From: Perognathus longimembris pacificus
Taxonomy: Eukaryota > Chordata > Mammalia > Rodentia > Heteromyidae
Assembly: GCF_023159225.1 (NCBI RefSeq)
Contig: NC_063171.1
Span: 13,948,602-14,012,601 of the forward strand
Reading direction: 5' to 3'
DNA: 64,000 nucleotides
Shown here: piece by piece, positions 1 to 10,303 of the stretch
How the letters are laid out: the number at the start of each line of letters is the position of its first letter
How positions within the stretch are numbered: the first letter of the stretch is position 1
The notes under the pieces: generated by a model
The model's database searches: none
Told to the model about the DNA's origin: nothing
What the model saw: only the letters and a program-made list of their open reading frames with translations
Position numbers and translations under genes: made by a program

Positions 1-2067
1 TATTTTGTGGCTGGCCCTCTGAACATTTGCCATCTTTAAAATTCTATCCAGTAACATGGGTTCCCTTCTAAACTTTTCTCAAAGTTGCTGATATTCTTGC
101 ATGGGCTGCAAATTAGCTATGGGCTTAGTGCATTATGTAAATCCATAGGTATTGTGAGTCCACTAGTAAGTTTTGTTTCACTGAAAACTGATGCCACATC
201 TTGCTTCTCCACCTGCTACGACTGAAGGTTAGCAAGCTACCTCCAGCTTGAGGCAATCTTGTTGTAGGCTGTTACTCTGCTCCTGGCTGCTCAGTGGTAC
301 CTGAAAATTCCCTCAGAGATCTCTGAATCTTATTTTTTAAGCCTGGGTCTTCAACCAAGTGATGTTTTCCCACATGACATGCCTGTGTTCTGGTTATATT
401 ATCCTGTGATTTGAGACGTATCCATATAAATTAGCTTTTCTTGGAGATATTCGTTATTTTTTTGAATTGCCCATAAATTTTTTTCAAAACTGACATATAT
501 TAACAACAATCATTGAAAATGGAGCATTACCATTACAATTGTTATTATGGATTAGAAAATGCACAACAGTAGTAAAGTGTTATTTATATAATTTTAAAGC
601 TCAAAACAATATTTTTTCTCAATAATGCTGTCAAGATACTTTAGTCATAATATTCAACCATGAATCATAACTGATGGACCTCCAACAATGCAGATATAAT
701 TTTAAATTGGGAATAAGTAGAAATAGAACTGTCTCTATAAATACCCTTAAAGTTTGGAGAGCTGTGCTATCTAACATAGTAGTGTCTATTTTATTTGATA
801 TGGGCATTATATGAGTTAAAGTAGATGCAGATGTATGTTGCTTATTTTTGAAATAGCAGCATTACAGACATTTAATAACGCTGTTATGCAATATTTTTGT
901 TCTATTATTAAACCTTTTTGTTTATTAATGTATAACATATTGATCCTTCTGCCAGGTAGGTCTTGGTAGCTGAAACCTTTGATTCTAACTAGCAAGCTGA
1001 GTGAGCACCAGAGTATGAACTCACACCTCAGTATCTACCCCAAGAAAGTCCCCATACTAACATATAATACTCTATGCATATTACCATGATATCTGTAGAC
1101 CTATGAAGTAACAGAGAGGTAATATATTGGCCATCAATCCCTCGCAAGGAGATCATTTTGGACATGAACACAGAATAAGCATATTGTAAAGGAAGAAATG
1201 AAAAACAAACCAAAACAAACAAAAAAGAATGAGATAAAATAATTCAAGTAAATAATAAATAAAATTATCTATGACTTTAATAACAATCATTAAGTTCATA
1301 TTTTTTCAAAGTTGACACTTTTGCTAATGACAAGCCAATAATTAACACCTTCCACATTTCATGAGAGGTACTCTGAATATAATTACTCTACTTATTTATC
1401 CATGAGAAATAGCACACTTGAGGGGTTTAGAGGATGCCACACTTAATCTGAGCTGACATAATATTTTAAATGACTACTCTAGATTCAGTAAATTATTATC
1501 TTTTTGATTATACTTAATTATATATCATTTTGAGAGGTCAAAAATTGCATCCCATTCATTGAACTTAACTCCCTAAATTAATGATATTCATTACTTAAAT
1601 TTCATTTTTAAAAGAAGCTTTAACTTAAGGAAAATTTTTGTGTTTATTGTGGCTTACATAAGTTTTATATGAAAATAACAACATGTATATTATATGTAAT
1701 TAAAATGCTTTGTATTTTCTGTATATGAATGCATTTTTTCTGAATTATATTCAAAAGCATGTGTTTAACAATGAAATAATCATTATGAATTTTAAATTAA
1801 GAAATTTGGGGTATGTAGTTAGCAAGTACAGAATAAAGATAACAATACAAACGTCAACGTTTATGGATTCTACTGGCAAATATTACACCTGAAAATAGAA
1901 AATATACAAAGGATTCATGGTGTTGAAAAATAAACAATATACACTGAATTTTGTTCTCTGTGTCAATAGTTGATCACATTTTTTTTTACCTTGATACATC
2001 TCAAAAACTTTTAATATTAGAATTGGATTGAGCACGTTGGTATAATGTGGCTGACATTAAGTATAGT
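1..2067. other. Unassigned AT-rich DNA
   Basis: I see no gene, RNA gene or recognisable repeat in this stretch. Open frames are short (about 65 codons or fewer) and scattered on both strands with no family resemblance. Positions 180-420 are richer in GC than the rest and could be a decayed interspersed repeat, but I cannot name one. Confidence 0.6.
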
Positions 2068-2225
2068 TTTAATTTTTGTTTTTCAGACTGCTAAGTAGCT
2101 CATGCTAGCCTAACTCAACTGTGGTACAGTCAATCTTCAAACTCAAAATCCTCTTGCCTCACCTTTGCAAGTGCTAGCATTACAGGCCTATGTTACCATG
2201 TGCAAACCTGAGTTAGCTAAGCCCA
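2068..2225 (-). repeat. Diverged B1/7SL-like SINE
   Basis: The plus strand carries the antisense signature of an Alu/B1-type SINE: a T-rich start, then 'gtagctcatgctagcctaa', 'tcctcttgcctcacctttgc', 'aagtgctagcattacaggcc' and a 'taccatgtgc' end. The copy is heavily diverged, so it is old. A short open frame at 2165-2350 overlaps it and is not a gene. Confidence 0.65.
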
Positions 2226-3778
2226 GTTATTGCTTTTACTCATTTGCTACGGAAAAGTATTACATTATCCATATGAGCTGTCTGTGTAAGCATTTAAATA
2301 ACCCACCTTCAGTTGACGTACTGCTGATGCATGCTATTTTACTATACTAATTTTTGTTCAAAGCATAATGACTTCTTTACCTCCAAAGTTCACCTTCCAT
2401 ATATTGTGGACTAACCAAGTATTTCAGTAGCAGCTGTAAGTTTTAGTCAAGGAGCATCTTTCCTACATAGTAAAAGCAATATTCACATAATTTTCCAGGG
2501 CATAGAGGATTTACACTATAATATACCATATAGAACCTTAAACGGAGTTGATCATATTTTAATCATTCTTTGTTTTTATTTTTAAATAGGCTGGACAGCT
2601 CAGAACAGTACACGAGTGTCTTATCCTTAATTAAAGAGAAAAAATGATTGACAGGATTGCTCAAGTTGTAGATTGCCTTCTGTGAGCAAAATAAAAGAAA
2701 GCTGAAGGATAGCTCAAGACTCTCAATTCAGGCTTTTTTTCAAGCACACGCACATAAAACATGTCAGGCAGTTTTAGTATAGTCATGATTATATTGTCAG
2801 AGGGTCCTTTCTTTCTTCATTGAATCAGATAAGGTAAGATCCACTCTCCTAAACCAAATATTGGATCTTAAGACTTCCTGTAATCAGAACTGTCTGGCTT
2901 GCAACTAGGTGTGGCCACATGATTTCTGGTTGATAGTGGGCATTTTTGGCTCTCTTATTTTTGACCTTCACTCATCCTCAGAACCGTATTAAATATCTCC
3001 CAAGGAGAAAGAAGAAGAGAATTGGCAGCAGCCTTGTTTCCTTAGGCATCTTTGTTTCTTAAATATAGCAAAAGGAGGGGATTTATCCTCTATAAAGGGG
3101 AAACTATTGACTTAGGGATCCACGTCCCTGTACAATCTCTATATTTAACAAATTCCTTACAGAAGAAAATTGCTATATGTTTGTAGGATACAAGTTTCTA
3201 GTGTTTACCTCCAGATCATATGCCTGCTAAATAAAATATCTACTCTTTCTTGTTTCAGCCTGGAGTTTGTGTGTAGAGTCTAAGGTGAATGAAATGTTTA
3301 CTCATCAGAAAGTTTTCTCCTGTGGAATTTTACTTCACAATACTTTTTTTGGCTTCAAATCGTCTCTGATACCTTGTAAACCTAGTGCTTATACTTCCTG
3401 GGAGCAAATAGCCCTGCCAACTTTCCTACTTAGATGGGAAAAAAAAATCTCATTGCGTATTGTATATTATGTTATATCTGTTGGCCCTTTCTGTTCTATC
3501 TAGGGGGTACCCATAGTGAAGATAAAATTTTATAAATATAATAATAACAATAACTTACTGAAGAAAATTGCACATTTTAATTCCCATTGTAGTATAATTT
3601 ACATGAGGCTAGATTTTATTTGACAATTCATGATGTAGAATTATAAAATGTCTGCTTTACTTTCTGTTTTCATTTTATTTTTCAACACTGTCCATAACAC
3701 GAAAGAACAAGACTAGTACAATAAGAAAACAGGAATAGTTGATATATCTGAATGAGTTTGAAGTAAAATATTGGAAAA
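2226..3778. other. Unassigned AT-rich DNA
   Basis: No gene seen. A less AT-rich patch at about 2860-3000 ('caactaggtgtggccacatg') has the flavour of an old DNA-transposon or LTR remnant, but the match is too weak to name. The 78-codon frame at 3267-3503 has no recognisable domain. Confidence 0.5.
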
Positions 3779-4078
3779 CATCCTGAGTATCCTGGATACT
3801 GTATATACTGGTATTAGAACTAGGGAAGGGACAGGAAATATCAAAATTGAGAGACAAAGGATAAAAAGACAAACGACTCCAAAAGCAATACTTACAAAAC
3901 TATGTGGTGTAAACCAACTGAACAATTCATGGGGGGAGAGGGAAAGAGGGAGGGAGAAGGGGAGAAATGAGGGAGATGGTAACACATTGTACAAGAAATG
4001 TACCCATTGCTTTAACTATGAAACTGTACCCTTCTGTACATTATTTTGGCAATAAATAATGACTCAAAAAAAAAAAAA
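3779..4078 (+). mobile_element. 5'-truncated L1, 3' UTR only
   Basis: This aligns by eye with the end of the full-length L1 at 14350-14648. Shared blocks are 'ggtattagaactaggga', 'attgagagacaaaggataaa', 'aaaactatgtggtgtaaacc', a G/A-rich tract at 3931-3980, 'tacaagaaatgtacccattg' and 'aaactgtacccttctgtaca', then an 'aataaataatgact' end and an A tail. Only about 300 bases of 3' UTR are present. TSDs were not resolved. Open frames on both strands here are translations of UTR and not proteins. Confidence 0.9.
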
Positions 4079-5092
4079 GAATTGCATGTGCTATAACAGA
4101 TAATTAAAAATAGGTAAAGCAGTTTCTATTTCAACCAGTTGAAACCATAGTTACTCAGTTGTGAATAGGCAACACACAGATATTCTTGTACCAACTTGTT
4201 TAATTTGATATATTTCAATGGATTAATAGTGTAAGCCCAACAGTTTATTGCAAATCTTAGTCTTAATTGCTACTTCTCTTCATAGCCTTGAAGAATTTCC
4301 CATGAAAAGCTGTAATTTCTTCAATGAGAGTATTTTAATGAGTAAATCATATTAAGGTAGTTTCTGTAGAAGGTAATCTTTTAATTAAGAATAATTCTAG
4401 TTTATTCATTAGTTTAAATAAATACCACACGTTTAACCCTTAAGTATATCCTCCATCAACTACTTAGCTCCACATGAGAATAGTTGTTACATATAAGTGA
4501 GAGATAAGGTTTAGGTATGTATAACTGTACAGTTGTGTTTCAAGCAAAGGATTATTTTAACAGTATGTAGGGAAAAGAGTGTAACAAAAGAAACCAGCTG
4601 TTGGCCTTTCAATTAGAAAACAATAAGTTCCCAACGAGTGACAAAGAACAGCACCCAAATATCACCAATGCAGCACACAAAGCAAACACTATAACAGATG
4701 CTGCTTTCAATATTACCAAACACTTTATAGAATAGAAATTCCCTTGGAAGTTTGTCAGTGAAAACATGCTAATTCTTGATTAGTTCAGATCTCCTCAACT
4801 CCTGAGAGCTCTGGCAGAAAACTACTTGCCCTGTGCTATGATAAGAAAGGCAATGATCATGTAATTTAAAAGAAATAAAACTGTGAATCCAGATGGTGAT
4901 GGATAAACTATAACATTTTCTAGGAAAGTCTGAGTAAAAAACATATCTTTTCCTCATGTAGGACAGAATGATGTTTTACTATCTACAACTCATGATCTAC
5001 CTTTCAACATCATTTAAAAAATTATATATTTTTAATGGGCTGGTAGTGTCATTTGAACTTAGTGCTCTCCCCTAGCTCTGCATCTAATATAT
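4079..5092. other. Unassigned AT-rich DNA
   Basis: I see no gene, structured RNA or repeat. The 62-codon minus-strand frame at 4769-4957 resembles nothing I know. Confidence 0.55.
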
Positions 5093-5940
5093 AATGGTAT
5101 GATTTGGATATTAAATGCTCCCTAAACACTGTGATGAAAGCTTAATCCTCTGAACAGCTGATGGAACCTCTAAGAGGTGAAGTCTCACAGGAAGTCCTTA
5201 AATCCTTGGAGGTCGGCCTTCTAAATTTTTTATTTTTTTTTATGTTTTTTTTCCCTTTATTGTTAAAGTGAAGTACAGGGGGGTTGCAATTTCATATGAA
5301 AGGCAGTGAGTACATTTCTTGTTTAACTTGTTACCTCCTCCCTCATCCCCCGCTACCTCCTCCTCTCCATGAGTTGTACAATTGGTTTACACCAAATGGT
5401 TTTGTAAGTATGGCATTTGGAATCATTTGTCTTTTTAGCCTTTGTCTCTCAATTTTGATATTCCCTTTACCTTCCCTAATTTTAATACATGTATATAGAG
5501 TATCAAAGGTACTCAGATGAGATACAGTGATAGTGGGGGTGTAACCACAGGAAGGGAGTACAAGAGAAAAAAAGAAACAAAAAAGCTACGGTTTCACATG
5601 GCATGTTGAAAATAATTACAACAACGATAAAACACTTGTTTCCATAACATGGAGTTCATTTCACTTAGCATCATCTTATGTGTTCATAAGGGCATAGCTA
5701 TTGGGCGTTTGAAGGGGCTGTGTCCTTTTCCCTTCTCCTTTGCTTCTAGAATTGAGCTAAGAACTTTGCCCTGATAAACATACTTGTTTATGACACTGGG
5801 TGCCCCACAGAGGCCAAAAGACTATCCCCTTCCTGATCAGAGACTGGAATCTCTAAGACTGTGACCCCAAGTAAGTCTTTTCTTCATAAATTAAATATTC
5901 CAAGTATTTTACGGTAATGTCAGAAAGCTGACTAATATAA
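5093..5940 (+). mobile_element. Old MaLR/ERVL-like LTR, split by an L1
   Basis: Positions 5093-5227 ('tatgatttggatattaaatg', 'gaacagctgatggaacctct', 'aagaggtgaagtctcacagg') and 5707-5940 ('ggggctgtgtccttttccct', 'tcataaattaaatattccaa', 'cagaaagctgactaatataa') read as one mammalian MaLR-type LTR. Typical traits are the 'gtttggatat' start, a rising C/T-rich middle, a 'cataaatta' block and a 'gctgactaata' end. The copy is interrupted by the L1 at 5228-5706. The subfamily is not determined, and assignment to MaLR rests on recalled consensus features. Confidence 0.5.
5228..5706 (-). mobile_element. 5'-truncated L1, 3' UTR
   Basis: It starts with a T-rich tail (5228-5255), then 'tttattgttaaagtgaagta', the C/T-rich complement of the 3' UTR purine tract (about 5333-5370), 'gtttacaccaaatggttttg', 'ttgtctctcaattttgatat', 'actcagatgagatacagtga' and 'catggagttcatttcactta'. 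This is the same 3' UTR as the L1 at 7187-14648, inserted in reverse. It lies inside the MaLR-like LTR, so it is the younger insertion. Confidence 0.9.
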
Positions 5941-6625
5941 AAACTACATTATTAGAACCAGTTTTCTTTTGGGTATCAAATCAAGATCTTGCTGATGCTA
6001 CATCAATTCTATACCACAGAGGTACACTCTCAGCCTATTTGACTAAATATTCTAAACACCCATCCTGGAAGATATGATTCATACTCTTAGCATGTGATTA
6101 TACACTCAGAAATTCTATATCAATCCAAGTGAGTTATTCCCTGGGCTCACAGGCCATTAGTACTTCTCAACACATTCTCTGAAGACATAAAATTTGCATG
6201 TTCAACTTTCATCATTGGAAATCCATAATGAAGAAGTTAATTTACAGAATTCCCCCTAAAGTGTACCTATCTTTATTTAAGTGCATAATACATACAACAT
6301 AAATAAGAATTTCACAAAGTGCTTCTCTGCTGACCAAATGCTTCTCTGTACCACCTTCTGATTGTGATCACCAATGATCAAAAGTCTTTGCTCCCTCCTT
6401 GATTACTGGATTAGAATCTTAATATGCCTCTTCCATTTATCTTTATTTTGTGTCTACAGTCTACTCTCTAGGCAACAATCCATATGCTATTTTCAAGGTG
6501 GGTAAAACCATCTATTCTTCTGTTCAAAATTCTGTAGGGGATACATGAAGAAATCTTAGGAGTGGTCACTAAAATAATTTGCAATGCTCAAGATGATCTT
6601 GTTCCACTGCTTAATAATTTTATAT
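5941..6625. other. Unassigned DNA
   Basis: Nothing recognisable. Some T/C-rich sequence lies at 6330-6480, without a repeat or ORF that I can name. Confidence 0.5.
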
Positions 6626-6638
6626 AAAAAAGTTAACA

Positions 6639-6838
6639 GGGCTGGGGATATGGCCTAGTGGCAAGAGAGCTTGCCTGGTGTACATGAGGCACTGGGTTCA
6701 ATTCCCCAGCACCACATATGCAGAAAACGGCCAGAAGTGGTGCTGTGGCTCTAGTGGCAGAGTGCTAGCCTTGAGCAAAAGGAAGCCAGGGACAGTGCTC
6801 AGGCCCTGAGTTCAAGGCCCAGGACTGGCCAAAAAAAA
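6639..6838 (+). repeat. IDL-Geo-like dimeric SINE
   Basis: The left monomer is ID/tRNA-like, with an A-box-like 'tggcctagtggcaagagagc' and a B-box-like 'gggttcaattcc'. The right monomer begins near 6722 ('ggccagaagtggtgctgtgg') and carries a second tRNA-like B box, 'gagttcaaggccc', before an A tail. Matching 13-bp TSDs ('aaaaaagttaaca') lie at 6626-6638 and 6839-6851. The dimer architecture fits the IDL-Geo SINE of Geomyoidea. It is the only member of its type here on the plus strand. Confidence 0.85.
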
Positions 6839-6851
6839 AAAAAAGTTAACA

Positions 6852-7173
6852 ATTACCTCTCAAATTACAAAATATCTAACAGAAAGACTAGGAAGCCATA
6901 AACTACTCAAAATTACAGTTAAATAGTTATAAATCTTGAAGCAAAACATGCTATTTTAACCTGGTATCAAAACTGATTTTCATGTAGGAAATATTAGATG
7001 TTTGAGCTTTAATGGGTGACTAATTTGTGCCAGACAGAAAGAAACTCCAGTTAAAGACAAATGGCAAGGAAGAAGTAATTTATTATTCACACAGCAGTCA
7101 CAGTTATAGGCATGCTGAACATGTACAAACCATGCAAATATATTTGAGGAAGTATACATACAAGCAAAATAGC
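6852..7173. other. Unassigned DNA before the full-length L1
   Basis: I see no gene or repeat. Position 7174 begins the left TSD of the L1. Confidence 0.5.
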
Positions 7174-7186
7174 TGAATAAGGGTAT

Positions 7187-9144
7187 CCGGGAAGATGGCG
7201 GAGCAGCAGCAGAGCCCTAGCTGAGCTCCCTACAACATGGCAGTTTTCCCACCCCAGAGAAACTTTTACTCCTAGAAAGACAGCCAAAATAAGTTACAAC
7301 AGTACAGGGATTCTGGCCAGAAAGGAAAAATCGACTTTGCTGGTCTGAAAACACAGATCTGAGCTCCGGGAGGCGTCCTGCCGCCATGCCGGTGCCAGGG
7401 CCGGCACAGTGCCCTACACCCCATGCAGCTAAAGCACTCAACGGAGACTAGTGAGAAATCCTCCAGATGGTGGCAGACACATGCAGATCGCAGGCTGAGC
7501 ACTGATGGGCCGAAATCACAGAGAAAGCATGAGTACCCCATGAATGACATTCTCATTTACTCCCATAGAGCAGCATCTGGAACATAGCCCTTCCCCCACT
7601 GCCAGAGCAAAGTGCCATCTTTGACACTGGCAGAGGGTCAGACCAGACTGGAACTAAAGCGGGCCTGGGGAAAGTGAGAAAAAAAGGGCTATCTTTGAAA
7701 AGGGCAAGAAGGGCCAATTAGTGAGAGCCAGTTCTGTCCAGGAGAACTACCCCTGCCCGGGCGGTGGGCTCGTCCTGGGCCGCGGCTCAGCTAGAGGTAC
7801 CCGCCCTGCCAGCTGGAATTCCTAAATTAAAAGCAAAAGTAGCAAGCAGCTACCAGTGGCATGGAACAGCCCTATGGGAGAACAAACAGTTCCTGAGACA
7901 GATAAATGTTCCTTTCACAGAGGAAGCCCAATTCCCAGCCCAAAACAAAGCTGAATTCCATTCTCAATTCTACCCAGGAGGCTGCCCCGCCCAAGAGGGA
8001 GGATCCTCCCCAGGCAAGCAACTCTCAGCCAGGTAAACCAGGGCAGAGGCACACCGCACTGCTGAGTCCACAGCCTATTCAAAGCCAGGTGTTACAGGCA
8101 GCTGCCCCAGAACAGACCAAGAGGAGCCCCAGTTCCCAAGACTGTTTATGTCCCCCATCTACAGAGGATGCTCAATTCTTATCTGCAAGCGGTGGGAACC
8201 ACAGAGACCCAGGATTTCACTAACAGGGGACGAGGATCAGAACAGAGCCACCCCCTGCGAACTAAAAGCAAGTCAAGTCAGCCAAGTGGCAAAATAGACT
8301 GTAGACCATCACAAGGAAACCAGAGACTGTAGAAAGCCCACCTAAAAAAGGAAGACTAAATTATTTTTTCCTCAAACATATTTTAACCTTTCTTTTTTTT
8401 TTTTTTTATAAATTTTTTATTTTCTGAAACGTTGTTTTTTTGTTTTCCATTTTCACCTGTTAGTTTTATCAAGGTTTCTTTTTTTGTTTTTGTTTTTTCC
8501 TTTTCATTTTTTAAAATAATTTTTCTCTGTTTTGTGCATCTGTCTTCCAGTATTTTTTCTTTATTTCTGTCTTTGCATTCTATTTCTTAATAAATTACTT
8601 TCCTATAAATAACACCTCCACTTTTTACTGCTAACTCTCCATGGTCTATCATTTTAAACTTATTCTTTCTATTGATTCTACTCTCCTCCACATTTCTACA
8701 TCACTGAAACTAAACCGTAATCATCACCCCCCATACATTTTATTCTATTCTCTTTACTACCTCTAACTTACCCTCCTGATGTACTTCTAGGACCTCCGGA
8801 TTCCATTGATTACTGGTTATTGGGTAGAGGGTATCCCTGCATAATCCCAGTGAATCAAAGGGGTTCATAGAGAAAGCCAGTCCGAAAAGAACTTAATATA
8901 AGAACAAGAATTGATCATAGGGTTGGAACAGTAAATAAGTAACTACTGAATATAGGACTCAGTATTGGTTGTTATATTGAAATTGTATTCTTTAGGAACA
9001 CCAAATCTAATTTTATATATAGGTATACAAGGTATCTGTATATAATTGTAAACTTCCAAGATTTACACAGCAGTGCTTGGTAAGGTCTGCTTAGGGTCTT
9101 AAATGGTTCTCACAGGTGCTTGTAGATTGGCATTCCCAATCCAA
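7187..9144 (+). other. L1 5' UTR
   Basis: The 5' UTR is about 1.96 kb. The first ~1.1 kb is GC-richer (for example 7370-7420 and 7750-7810), then a T-rich segment follows at 8380-8600 before ORF1. L1 5' UTRs contain an internal RNA polymerase II promoter. Sense frames at 7764-8036 and 7906-8223 and antisense frames at 7217-7441 and 7272-7556 occur here; none resembles a known protein, and I do not call them genes. Confidence 0.8.
7190..7201 (+). promoter_or_regulatory. YY1-like site at the L1 start
   Basis: The motif 'gaagatggcgg' sits within five bases of the L1 5' boundary. A YY1 site containing 'aagatggc' at the very start of L1 fixes the transcription start in primate elements. The same role here is inference from motif and position. 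Confidence 0.5.
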
Positions 9145-10230
9145 ATGGGAAGAAGAAACACAAGAAAGATGGCAAACAATGGAGTCTTATCTCCCATTCA
9201 AAACAAGCAGGAAGCAGAGCAGCCAATCAAAGACATAGAAGAGATACCTCAAAATGCTCTACAAAGTCTACTGATAAATATGATAAATGAAGAGCTTGAA
9301 TCAATACAGCAATCCTTCCATAAAGTAATAGACAATTTCATGGCCTCGAAAAATAGAAAGATAAATGAAATTCAAGAGTCAAATGAAAATATAGCTACCC
9401 TGCTAAAAGATTTTAGAGACAGCACTCAAAACCAAATTAATGAAGTTAATGAAGTAAAGAAGTCCATGCAGGACCTAAGAGATGACATGGAAATCATCAA
9501 GTAAGACTAGTCAGAAGGAAAAGAGATTTGAAATCAAGTAGCTAGCCTACAGTCCTGACTAACTGAAGCAGAGGATAAAATCTCAGGAGTTGAAGATTCC
9601 CTAGAATCTATGGAGAAAGATAAAAAATCAATACAAACCAAATCCAATCGACAAAACAGATCACTCCAAGAGATCCAAGACACAATCAGGAAGCCTAAGT
9701 TAAGGCTAATAGGTATTAAGGAAAACCTGGAGAAAGAAGTTAATGGAATAGGCAACCTATTTAACAGAATATTAGCCAAGAACTTCCCAAATAGCCGGAA
9801 GGATAGGCCTATAGAGATACTAGAAGCATTTAGGACCCCAAACCTACCAGACCAGAACAGGACACCCCACCGACACATTGTGATCAAAACAGAATTAATA
9901 TAGTTCAAGAAAAGAATCTTTAAAGCTGTTAAGGAGAAGAAAACAATATCATATAAAGGAAAACCAATTAGAATTACCGCAGACTTCTCAGCAGAGATCA
10001 TGAAAGCAAGGAGAGCCTGGAATGAGGTATGCCAAACCCTAAATAAAAATAACTACCAACCAAGAATACTGTAACCACCTAAACTCTCATTTATAGTTGA
10101 AGGTAAAATAAAAGTCTTCCACAGTAAGGAAAAACTGAAACAATATATCTCCACCAAACCAGCTTTACAGAAAATCCTCAAATATGTATTATACAGGGAT
10201 AATAATCATGATCCCAATATAGACAGATAA
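9145..10230 (+). pseudogene. L1 ORF1 (RNA-binding chaperone), broken by six stops
   Basis: L1 ORF1p is a trimeric RNA-binding protein that packages L1 RNA in cytoplasmic particles. The frame spans 361 codons, close to the usual 340-370. I chose 9145 because the peptide from that ATG (MGRRNTRK) matches the basic start of ORF1p; an in-frame upstream ATG at 9103 would add 14 residues. An Asn/Glu-rich, likely coiled-coil region covers about codons 30-150. The RRM-like core follows from codon 165 ('LRLIGI' near 9700), and the C-terminal domain ('KLSF', then 'KPALQKIL') comes last. Six in-frame stops lie at 9502, 9508, 9529, 9556, 9901 and 10072. There is no frameshift, so decay was by substitution. 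The natural stop is at 10228. Confidence 0.9.
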
Positions 10231-10303
10231 ATGAACCCTCAATAGTAAACCAGAATATCAGATGAAGAAATGGGAAGACAGAGCTTTTAACAAGATAGTG
10301 ATA

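Noticed and set aside
5284..5520. A recurring peptide family (HELFSWFTPN... then VCLF-type hydrophobic stretch) encoded at about 3713, 5284, 14350, 16458, 27669, 31701, 35762, 51998 and 54420
   Set aside because: It looks like a conserved small membrane protein, but every copy is the antisense translation of the same L1 3' UTR. The shared sequence comes from repeat copies, not from selection on protein.
6639..6715. A tRNA gene (A and B boxes present)
   Set aside because: The boxes belong to the tRNA-derived head of a SINE with a right monomer, A tail and TSDs; there is no cloverleaf-compatible anticodon arm that I can see.
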